A DNA stretch of 64,000 nucleotides from the NCBI GenBank assembly GCA_045657945.1, contig JAZOUB010000037.1, positions 152,588 through 216,587 on the forward strand. Reading direction: 5' to 3'. Under the pieces are notes generated by a model. The model was not told the origin of the DNA, did not search any database, and saw nothing but the letters and a program-made list of their open reading frames with translations. A program made the translations under genes and the position numbers. The DNA comes from HGM04593 sp045657945 (GTDB lineage Bacteria > Bacteroidota > Bacteroidia > Bacteroidales > Bacteroidaceae). How positions within the stretch are numbered: position 1 is the first letter of the stretch; each line of letters opens with the position of its first letter. Below, one piece after another: positions 51,962 through 60,800 of this stretch.

Positions 51962-53821
51962 ATGAACAAGGAAAAGGAGAAGCTTTTTAGCGATTTCTCG
52001 CCTGTATCGTCCGAGGATTGGAAAAACAAGATCATAGAGGAGCTCAAGGGTGCCGACTATGACAAGAAGATGATTTGGAGAACCCAGGAGGGTTTTCAAG
52101 TAAACCCGTTCTACCGCAAGGAGGACCTGCCCGAGGGGTGCGACAAGGCACAGCCCGGTGTGTTCCCTTACACCAGAGGCAACAAGGCATGCAACTGCTG
52201 GCTCATAAGGCAGGACATTAAGGTTGCCGAGGCAGCCGAGGCAAATGAAAAGGCAAAGAGACTTATTGCCGAGGGTGTCGATTCCATTGCATTTGGCATA
52301 AAAGGCAAACAGGTGAACCCTGAATTCATACCGGCCCTACTTGACGGCATTGACGCTGAGAGTGTAGAGCTGAATTTCAATGTATGTGTGGGCAAGGTTG
52401 TGGAGTTCACACAGCTGCTTGTGGAGTATTATCGCCAGCGTGGCTTCGACCTTGAAAAGGTGAAGGGCAGCATCGGCTACGACCCCATAGGCAAGGAGAT
52501 GATGTCCGGCAAGGTCAACGATTCATATACCGAGGTAATCAAGGCTCTCATTGCTGCAACTGCCGCTATGCCAAAGTACCGTTGCATTGCGGTGAACAGC
52601 GGCAAGCTGAGCAATGCCGGTGCCTACATCACCCAGGAGCTTGCCTGTGCGCTTGCTTGGGGTAACGAGTATCTGCACGCTGCCACCGAGGCCGGCATCC
52701 CTGTGGATGTCGCTGCAAAGAACATAAAGTTCAACATGGGAATCTCGAGCAACTTCTTCATGGAGATTGCCAAGTTCCGCGCAGCACGCACATTGTGGGC
52801 AAAGATTGTGGAGCAGTACGAGCCACAGTGCAAATGCGCCTGTAAGATGATTATCCACGCCGAGACATCGGAGTTCAACCTCACGCTGTTCGACTCCTAT
52901 GTAAACATGCTCCGCACACAGACCGAGGCCATGAGTGCCGCCATTGCAGGTGTGGAGTCAATAACCGTTACACCATATGATGCTGTGTATGAGGCGCCCA
53001 CGGATTTTGCTGTGCGCATAGCAAAGAACCAGCAGCTTATCTTGAAACACGAGAGCCACCTCGACAAGGTTGCCGACCCTGCCGGTGGTTCATACTATAT
53101 CGAAAGTCTTACCGCATCTATCGCTGCCGAGGCATGGAAGCAGTTCCTTGCCATTGAGGAGGTCGGCGGTTTCCACAAGGCTGTGAAGGAAGGTCGCATA
53201 CAGCAGGCTGTTGAGGCTTCGGGCGACGAGCGCCGCGCTGCACTTGCAAAGCGCAAGGAGATTCTGCTCGGCACGAACCAGTACCCGAACTTCGGCGAAC
53301 TGTCCGAAGGTCGCCGCCCTGCATCAAAGGGCTGCAACTGCGGTTGCCATTGCGACGGCGCAAAGGAGACCGGCGGCAGGACATTGGCTATCAGGCGCCT
53401 TGCCGAGGAGTTCGAGCAACTGCGCCTGAGCACCGAAGAGAGTGGCCGCCGTCCAAAGGCATTCATGCTCACTATCGGCAACCTTGCGATGCGCCAGGCA
53501 AGAGCACAGTTCTCTTGCAATTTCCTTGCCACAGCAGGATATGAGGTTGTTGATAATCTTGGCTTTGCCACTGTTGAGGATGGCGTGAAGGCCGCTTTGG
53601 AGGCAAACGCCGACATTGTTGTCATCTGCTCGAGCGACGACGAGTATGCCGAGTATGCAATCCCTGCATACCAGGCCATTGGAGACAAGGCGATATTCAT
53701 TGTTGCCGGAGCACCTGCATGCACCGAGGAGTTGCAGGCTGCAGGCATAGTGAACTTTATAAATGTGAGATCCAATGTTCTTGAGACCCTGAAGGCTCTG
53801 AACGCGAAGTTGGGCATATAA
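51962..53821 (+). CDS. mutA: Methylmalonyl-CoA mutase small subunit
   Basis: 619 residues. Heterodimer partner of MutB in the conversion of succinyl-CoA to methylmalonyl-CoA for propionate. The barrel half resembles MutB (SSNFFMEIAKFRAARTLWA); the C-terminal Rossmann half lacks the DxHxxG cobalamin motif, as expected for the small subunit. Near residue 458 the linker between the two halves carries CNCGCHC, four Cys and one His in seven residues, which is not part of the known fold. Twelve bases before mutB. Confidence 0.95.
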   Translation: MNKEKEKLFSDFSPVSSEDWKNKIIEELKGADYDKKMIWRTQEGFQVNPFYRKEDLPEGCDKAQPGVFPYTRGNKACNCWLIRQDIKVAEAAEANEKAKRLIAEGVDSIAFGIKGKQVNPEFIPALLDGIDAESVELNFNVCVGKVVEFTQLLVEYYRQRGFDLEKVKGSIGYDPIGKEMMSGKVNDSYTEVIKALIAATAAMPKYRCIAVNSGKLSNAGAYITQELACALAWGNEYLHAATEAGIPVDVAAKNIKFNMGISSNFFMEIAKFRAARTLWAKIVEQYEPQCKCACKMIIHAETSEFNLTLFDSYVNMLRTQTEAMSAAIAGVESITVTPYDAVYEAPTDFAVRIAKNQQLILKHESHLDKVADPAGGSYYIESLTASIAAEAWKQFLAIEEVGGFHKAVKEGRIQQAVEASGDERRAALAKRKEILLGTNQYPNFGELSEGRRPASKGCNCGCHCDGAKETGGRTLAIRRLAEEFEQLRLSTEESGRRPKAFMLTIGNLAMRQARAQFSCNFLATAGYEVVDNLGFATVEDGVKAALEANADIVVICSSDDEYAEYAIPAYQAIGDKAIFIVAGAPACTEELQAAGIVNFINVRSNVLETLKALNAKLGI

Positions 53822-53833
53822 AAGACAGGCATC

Positions 53834-55972
53834 ATGAGAAAGAATTTCAACGACATAGACCTGTTTTGCTGCACAGCGGCAACAGGTTGCTGCACAAAGA
53901 CAGCAGAGAACAACGAGGTTTGGGAGACAGCTGAGCAGATAAAAGTAAAACCACTTTATACCGCCGACGACCTCAAGGAGATGGAGCATCTTGACTATGC
54001 TGCCGGCATACCGCCGTTCCTGCGTGGCCCCTACTCCATGATGTACACATTCCGTCCTTGGACAATACGCCAGTACGCAGGTTTCTCTACCGCCGAGGAG
54101 AGCAACGCATTCTACCGCCGCAACCTTGCGTCGGGACAGAAGGGACTGTCGGTGGCATTTGACCTGCCTACACACCGCGGCTACAACCCCGACAATGAAC
54201 GCGTTGTGGGCGATGTGGGCAAGGCCGGCGTATCAATATGCTGCATGGAGAACATGGAGCAGCTGTTCGACGGCATTCCGCTCAACAAGATGTCTGTATC
54301 AATGACCATGAACGGTGCGGTGCTCCCTGTGCTTGCCTTCTACATCAACGCCGCGCTCGAGCAGGGCGCGAAGCTCGAGGAGATGGCCGGTACAATACAG
54401 AACGACATTCTCAAGGAGTTCATGGTGCGCAACACCTATATATACCCACCGGCATTCTCAATGCGCATAATTGGCGATATCTTCGCCTACACATCGCAGA
54501 AGATGCCGAAGTTCAACTCCATCTCAATCAGCGGCTACCACATGCAGGAGGCCGGTGCTTCGGCCGACATTGAGCTGGCATATACACTGGCCGACGGACT
54601 GGAGTATGTACGCACAGGCGTGAATGCAGGTATTGACATTGATGCATTTGCTCCACGCCTGTCGTTCTTCTGGGGCATTGGCATGAACCCGTTCATGGAG
54701 ATTGCCAAGATGCGCGCGGCGCGAATGCTATGGGCTAAGATAATAAAGAGCTTCAACCCCAAGAACCCCAAGTCAATGGCTCTGCGCACACACTGCCAGA
54801 CATCGGGCTGGTCGCTCACCGAGCAGGATCCGTTCAATAATGTTGGACGCACGGTAATCGAGGCCATGTCGGCAGCCATGGGACACACCCAATCGCTGCA
54901 CACCAATGCGCTCGATGAGGCCATTGCCTTGCCGACCGACTTCTCGGCACGCATTGCGCGCAACACACAGATATACCTGCAGGAGGAGACCAATATATGC
55001 CGCGTGGTTGACCCATGGGGCGGCTCATACTATGTGGAGAGCCTCACCAAGGAGATTGCCGAGAAGGCTTGGAAACTCATTCAGGAGATTGAGGAACTTG
55101 GCGGCATGGCAAAGGCAATTGAGACTGGTATTCCCAAGATGCGCATTGAGGAGGCTGCGGCACGCACACAGGCACGCATTGACAGCGGCAAGCAGGTTAT
55201 CGTGGGAACAAACGCCTACAAGCTCGAGGAGGAGGAGCCAATCGACATTCTTGAGATTGACAACACCGCAGTGCGCAAGGAGCAGCTCGATGCACTTGAG
55301 CGCAACAATGCAGGCCGCGACGAAGCAGCAGTGAAGGCCGCACTTGCAAAGATAACCGAATATGCACGCAGCGGCGAGGGCAACCTGCTCGAGGCAGCAG
55401 TTGAGGCTGCGCACTTGCGCGCCACATTGGGAGAGATATCAGATGCCTGCGAGGATGTTGCCGGCAGGTATAAGGCAGTAATCAGAACAATATCGGGAGT
55501 GTATTCAGCAGAAAGCAAGGACGACGAGAGCTTCAGAGAGGCCTGCCGTCTGACAGACGAGTTTGCAAGGAAAGAGGGACGCCGTCCCCGAGTTATGGTT
55601 GCCAAGATGGGTCAGGACGGTCACGACCGTGGCGCCAAGGTTGTAGCAACGGGCTATGCCGACTGTGGCTTCGACGTGGACATGGGAATGTTGTTCCAGA
55701 CACCGGCCGAGGTTGCACGCCAGGCAGTGGAGAACGATGTTCACGCCGTCGGTGTATCATCGCTTGCGGCAGGCCACAAGACACTCGTACCACAGCTCAT
55801 TGAGGAGCTTGACAAGCTTGGCCGTGGCGACATCATGGTGTTTGCCGGCGGAGTAATCCCTGCACAGGACTATGAGTTCCTGTACCGCGCAGGCGTTGTG
55901 GGAATCTTCGGTCCCGGTACAAGCGTGGCAAAGGCAGCGTGTGAGTTGATGAAGATATTGCTTGACAAATAA
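53834..55972 (+). CDS. mutB: Methylmalonyl-CoA mutase large subunit
   Basis: 712 residues. Substrate-barrel blocks: the GPYSMMYTFRPWTIRQYAGF start, then MGMLF in the other half; the cobalamin motif DGHDRG is near residue 595. It does the B12-dependent rearrangement. The N-terminus is unusual: FCCTAATGCCTK puts four Cys within nine residues (12, 13, 19, 20) before the barrel. Paired with mutA; no epimerase or MeaB-type chaperone is in view. Confidence 0.96.
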   Translation: MRKNFNDIDLFCCTAATGCCTKTAENNEVWETAEQIKVKPLYTADDLKEMEHLDYAAGIPPFLRGPYSMMYTFRPWTIRQYAGFSTAEESNAFYRRNLASGQKGLSVAFDLPTHRGYNPDNERVVGDVGKAGVSICCMENMEQLFDGIPLNKMSVSMTMNGAVLPVLAFYINAALEQGAKLEEMAGTIQNDILKEFMVRNTYIYPPAFSMRIIGDIFAYTSQKMPKFNSISISGYHMQEAGASADIELAYTLADGLEYVRTGVNAGIDIDAFAPRLSFFWGIGMNPFMEIAKMRAARMLWAKIIKSFNPKNPKSMALRTHCQTSGWSLTEQDPFNNVGRTVIEAMSAAMGHTQSLHTNALDEAIALPTDFSARIARNTQIYLQEETNICRVVDPWGGSYYVESLTKEIAEKAWKLIQEIEELGGMAKAIETGIPKMRIEEAAARTQARIDSGKQVIVGTNAYKLEEEEPIDILEIDNTAVRKEQLDALERNNAGRDEAAVKAALAKITEYARSGEGNLLEAAVEAAHLRATLGEISDACEDVAGRYKAVIRTISGVYSAESKDDESFREACRLTDEFARKEGRRPRVMVAKMGQDGHDRGAKVVATGYADCGFDVDMGMLFQTPAEVARQAVENDVHAVGVSSLAAGHKTLVPQLIEELDKLGRGDIMVFAGGVIPAQDYEFLYRAGVVGIFGPGTSVAKAACELMKILLDK

Positions 55973-56010
55973 AAAAGTGAAATAAATTGCAGAGTCCTTA
56001 AAGGTCAAAC

Positions 56011-56022
56011 GCCCTTAAGGGC
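56011..56022. terminator. Possible weak terminator after mutB
   Basis: GCCCTTAAGGGC is a perfect 12-base palindrome with AAAC before and TTTG after it, 38 bases beyond the mutB stop. It has no loop to spare and only a short T run, so it may be weak or serve another role. Confidence 0.35.
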
Positions 56023-56052
56023 TTTGCTGTGCAATAGAATACTAAAAGAATA

Positions 56053-57828
56053 ATGATAGTCTGTATAGCAGAGAAACCAAGTGTAGCCAAGGAAATAGCC
56101 GATATTCTTGGGGCGAAGAACCGCCGCGAGGGATTCATTGAAGGCAACGGTTACCAGGTGACATGGACTTTCGGTCACCTATGTACGCTCAAGGAACCTC
56201 ACGACTACACCCCCATGTGGCAGCGTTGGAACCTTGGCAGCCTACCAATGATTCCGCCACGCTTCGGCATAAAGCTCATAAACGACAAGGGCATTGAAAA
56301 ACAGTTTGCCGTCATCGAGAAACTTATGCAGAGCGCCGATATGATTGTAAACTGCGGTGATGCCGGCCAGGAGGGAGAGCTCATCCAGCGTTGGGTGATG
56401 CAGAAAGCGCAGGCAAAGTGCCCGGTGAAGCGCCTGTGGGTGTCGTCACTCACCGAGGAGGCCATCCGCGAAGGCTTTGCCAACCTCAAGGACCAGAGCG
56501 AGTACCAGCCGCTCTACGAGGCGGGCCTGAGCCGTGCCATCGGCGACTGGCTCCTGGGAATGAATGCCACAAGGCTCTACACACTCAAATATGCGAAGAA
56601 CAAGCAGGTGCTCTCCATAGGCCGCGTGCAGACCCCTACCCTTGCGCTTGTGGTAAAACGCCAATTGGAGATTCAGAACTTTGTTCCGCAGCCATACTGG
56701 GAACTGAAGACACTCTATCGCGACACCACATTCAGCGTTACCGAGGGCCGTTTCGACAACGAGGAAAAGGCGCGTGAGGCACTTGAAAAGATAACAGGGC
56801 AACCGTTCACGGTGACCGATATCACAGCAAAGAACGGTACTGAACTGCCGCCACGCCTCTATGACCTCACATCGCTGCAGGTCGATTGCAACAAGAAGTT
56901 CGGTCTCTCGGCCGAGCAGACACTGCAGACCATCCAGTCACTCTATGAGAAGAAGGTGACCACCTATCCGCGTGTAGATACCACCTACCTGAGCGATGAT
57001 ATCTACCCCAAGTGCGAGAACATCCTTAAAGGACTGCGCGACTATCAGGCGCTCACAGCGCCGCTATTCGGTAAACCGCTTGTGAAATCGAAAAAGGTGT
57101 TCGACAACAAGAAGGTTACCGACCACCATGCGATAATCCCCACAGGAGTCTATCCCCAGGGACTCACCGACCTTGAGAAAAAGGTCTATAATCTTGTGGC
57201 AACGCACTTCATTGCTGTCTTCTACCCCGACTGCAAGTTCCGCACCACAACAGTGCTTGGCGAGAGTACCGATGTCAAGTTCAAGACAACGGGCAAGGAA
57301 ATCATAGAGCCGGGCTGGCGCATAGTGTTTGCCGGTGAACAGGTCGAAGACAAGGAGGAGAAGGAGAATCTGCTGCCCTCGTTCACCGTGGGCGAGAGCG
57401 GCTCTCATACCCCCGGCCTTGCCGAGAAGTGGACACAGCCGCCAAAATACTACACCGAGGCCACACTGCTGCGTGCAATGGAAACGGCAGGCAAGCTTGT
57501 GGATAACGAGGAACTGCGCGATGCGATGAAGGAGAACGGCATTGGCCGCCCGTCAACCCGTGCGGCAATAATCGAGACACTCTTCAAGCGCAACTACATA
57601 AAGCGCGAGAAAAAGAACATTGTTGCAACGCCCACAGGCATTGAACTCATTGGCACAATAAGGAACGAACTCCTGAAAAGTGCCGAGCTAACCGGCCAGT
57701 GGGAGAAGAAACTGCGCGACATCGAGAAACGGCAGTACGAGGCAAAGACCTTCATCGAGGAACTCAAGGCAATGCTTGGTGATGTAGTGCGCGATGTGCT
57801 CAGCGACAGTAGCGCATCAAGGATTTGA
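56053..57828 (+). CDS. topB: DNA topoisomerase III
   Basis: 591 residues, type IA topoisomerase, shorter than E. coli TopB (653). The TOPRIM domain opens with CIAEKPSVAKEIA and has CGDAGQEGELIQ, where Gln replaces the Arg of the usual DAGREGE. The catalytic Tyr is in TTYPRVDTTYLS (about residue 303). The GRPSTRAAIIETLF block follows. No C-terminal zinc fingers are present. It decatenates or relaxes single-strand-containing DNA. The gene ends just before a bidirectional terminator. Confidence 0.92.
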   Translation: MIVCIAEKPSVAKEIADILGAKNRREGFIEGNGYQVTWTFGHLCTLKEPHDYTPMWQRWNLGSLPMIPPRFGIKLINDKGIEKQFAVIEKLMQSADMIVNCGDAGQEGELIQRWVMQKAQAKCPVKRLWVSSLTEEAIREGFANLKDQSEYQPLYEAGLSRAIGDWLLGMNATRLYTLKYAKNKQVLSIGRVQTPTLALVVKRQLEIQNFVPQPYWELKTLYRDTTFSVTEGRFDNEEKAREALEKITGQPFTVTDITAKNGTELPPRLYDLTSLQVDCNKKFGLSAEQTLQTIQSLYEKKVTTYPRVDTTYLSDDIYPKCENILKGLRDYQALTAPLFGKPLVKSKKVFDNKKVTDHHAIIPTGVYPQGLTDLEKKVYNLVATHFIAVFYPDCKFRTTTVLGESTDVKFKTTGKEIIEPGWRIVFAGEQVEDKEEKENLLPSFTVGESGSHTPGLAEKWTQPPKYYTEATLLRAMETAGKLVDNEELRDAMKENGIGRPSTRAAIIETLFKRNYIKREKKNIVATPTGIELIGTIRNELLKSAELTGQWEKKLRDIEKRQYEAKTFIEELKAMLGDVVRDVLSDSSASRI

Positions 57829-57846
57829 GAAATATATATTACTATA

Positions 57847-57888
57847 AATAGGACGGAGGTTCACTGTGAAGTAAACCTCCGTCCTATT
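57847..57888. terminator. Bidirectional terminator
   Basis: 15-bp perfect arms (57847-57861 and 57874-57888) around a 12-base loop, then a T-rich run; between topB and the end of the CotH-family gene. Confidence 0.85.
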
Positions 57889-57897
57889 GTTTTTGTT

Positions 57898-60800
57898 TTA
57901 GTAAACAAGAATCTTATTGTTCCCTACTATATACATTCCTGCAGGAACCTGAATTCTCGTTGTTCCGGTGTTGACGCGTACCTTGCGCACGAGACGACCA
58001 TCAACAGAATAGACAGCAAATTCCTGTGGTTCAAGGGATGTTATTGTTATGCAGTCGCCGCCCTTTACAGAGTATGTTGCATAGATATCTGATATGCCTG
58101 TTGACTGGCTGAAGGCAATCTTTACATCATCGAAGCGCACCTCCTCGTTATTGCCGTCAACGGCGTATGCATTGAGAATCTCAATTGCACGGGCATCCTC
58201 TTCAATAACCGATGTCGCGTTAGCGTCAAGGTTTACAATCACATCGTCGCTGCTGCTTATGGTTGTGTTATCATCGGAATAGAGCACTACACGATATGTG
58301 TTCATGTTGAGCATCTCATAGGTGAAGTTATGTGAAGCAAGAGCCTCGGCTGGTACAATGTCATTGATGAAGACTCCGTCGGGTACCTTGATGTCGAACT
58401 GCATTGCAGTGTAGTCTTCGCTGCTGTAACGCATGAGGTTCAATGGCATAATCACATCCTCGCCAAGCGCAAGCACAGCATCATTGCCATAGAGTTCGCC
58501 AGCTGCAAGCGGTGTTCCGTAGGCATACATTGCCGAAGGCGCATCAGCCATCATAACCTCACCGGCAGTCATCTCAGCATCAAGGAGGTCAATGTATCCG
58601 TCGGCATTGACATCGGCTTTGGCCTCGCTGAATCTCTTGTATACATCACCCCGAATGTATGCTGTAATCACTGTCACATCATGGACTGTCAACTGGTTGT
58701 TGAGGTTGACATCACCAAGCATGGCATAGATGAGGTCATTTACATCATACTCATCAAGGTTATTGTAGATATAGTTTGCGCGCTCTGTAAGCCACTGCTT
58801 CGCACGGTCGCGGTCGCTCTCGCCGAAACCATAGCTGCTACCCCACTCATAGGCATTGTTCTGGAACGAGGTCTTTGCAAAGTTGTAGTAGCTGTCGATG
58901 TAATCGTGCAGCTCGGCAATCGAGTTGTTCTCCATGAACTCCTTCCACACGCGGTAATAGTGTTTCTTGAAGGCCTCAGCATTTGTCAGATCCTGCCAGA
59001 ACATATATGCCTCCATTGAAGTTTTGATGACACTTGATGTCTGTCCCGAATAGCAATACTGGCTGCCGTTCTCATAGTTGAATCCCCAGTCGAAATCCCA
59101 TAGCGGACCAAAGGCAATCTTGCCCTCGGGGTCGCTCTCGTTCTTGTGGTAGAAGGTACTCTTGGGGTGGTTGATCTCCTGGTTGAGTACAAGGTCGTTG
59201 GTAAGGAAGAAGCGCGCTGTGGCATCCACATCCATCACATCCTCCAAGCCTTCGCCCAGATATACGGTATTCTGCATCTCCCTTGAATCCTCAAGTATTG
59301 CCGCACGGCGTGCCTTTGCAAAATCCACATCCTCATACTCGGCAAGGTCGGGCTCGGCTACCTTGACCGGCAGATTATAGTTGCCGGTGCGGTAAATGGG
59401 CTCATCGGAACTGCTGTATGTATCCAGCTCAACTACATAACCGTCTTCCTCGTCAATATCTACACTGTTGTTTGCCATTCCCACCTTCTCGGTGAACATA
59501 TAGCTACCCATATAAATACCGTTCATGTACAGCTCGACAGGGATAATGTGGTTGGGGTATTTTGCGCCTGCCATCTGTCCGATCTTCATGGCAATGGCAT
59601 TTGCCATGAGCGAACCTCTCTGCGCATTTGCAAGCAGTACCCAGCTCTTGCCCTTGGTGAGACCGAAAGGTTTCACCTTCTCCTCAAACTTGAGACGATA
59701 GGGTTTCTTGCTTGCGCTCCATGACGAGTTTCCGCGGCCCTTTATCTGTACAGAATCCTCAAAGTTGTCATAAACGCCGTTTCCGGAAATGCGGAACTTC
59801 GCATTCAGGTAGTAGTCCTTGCTTGTAACGAACAGGCCACCGTCAATGTCAATATCAATGCGTGGCACTGTTGCAATCCTGTCGGTGAGCCAATCGATTG
59901 TCACATTGTATATGTTGCCGAACGGAACACGACGGTTCTCATAAACGGCATCCTGAATCTTCACCGGCTCCTCGGCTGACGCAGGAATGACATTGTACAC
60001 GCGCAACTCGGCCAATGCAAGGTGGTTCTTCGAGTACTCGCCGCTTGTCTGGACGATTCTCAGGTATGAATACTTGCCGCCAAGTGAAATGGTCGGCGAA
60101 GTGTACTCCTGACCGTAGCCACCTCTGGGCATACCATCGGCAATATAATCCAATGTGCGGATAAGTTTCCAATTGTTGCCGTCATTGCTTGCATATATCT
60201 CCCAGATAAGCGGATTATAACCGGACTGAGGACGGCACTTATAATAAAGTTGTATATTCTCCAGCTGCTCGGGCAACGCAATCTCGATATATGCATTCAC
60301 ATTGACTGTCGCATTGTTGGCACTACCCCATGTTGAGTGGAATATTGTCGAAGGATTACTGTCGAGCAGGTTCGCAAGCGACTCGCTGCTGCTTGTAGAA
60401 GGCTTGTTGGTAGAGAGCATATCTGCAGTGAGGGCAACCTCTTTTGTCTCGCCCGAAACGGATGGTGTAGTCCATATCTCATCCTGCACCTTTATTCTCT
60501 TTACGATGTTGTAACCAGGATAGGTCACCTTGTATGAAACGGTCTTTGCAAAGCTCTGACGTGTCTCCTTGCTCACCTGGAGCACGGTATCGACATAAGC
60601 GACAGCCTTGTCATCGCTCAACTGGAAGCTTGCAGTGAGCCACTTGCCAATAGCGTTGACACTGAGATTGATGTCATTTGTAATCTCGGCACACTCAACA
60701 TCCACATTCAGCGTGGGGTTATATTTGTTGTTGAACTTGAACGATGTCATTGTGGGCAACACCGGCCTTACTATAGAAATGCTGTCATACTCACTCTTGG

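Noticed and set aside
53324..54175. Minus-strand Cys-rich frame across mutA-mutB
   Set aside because: Antisense to conserved mutase sequence; Cys arise from Ala/Gly codon complements.
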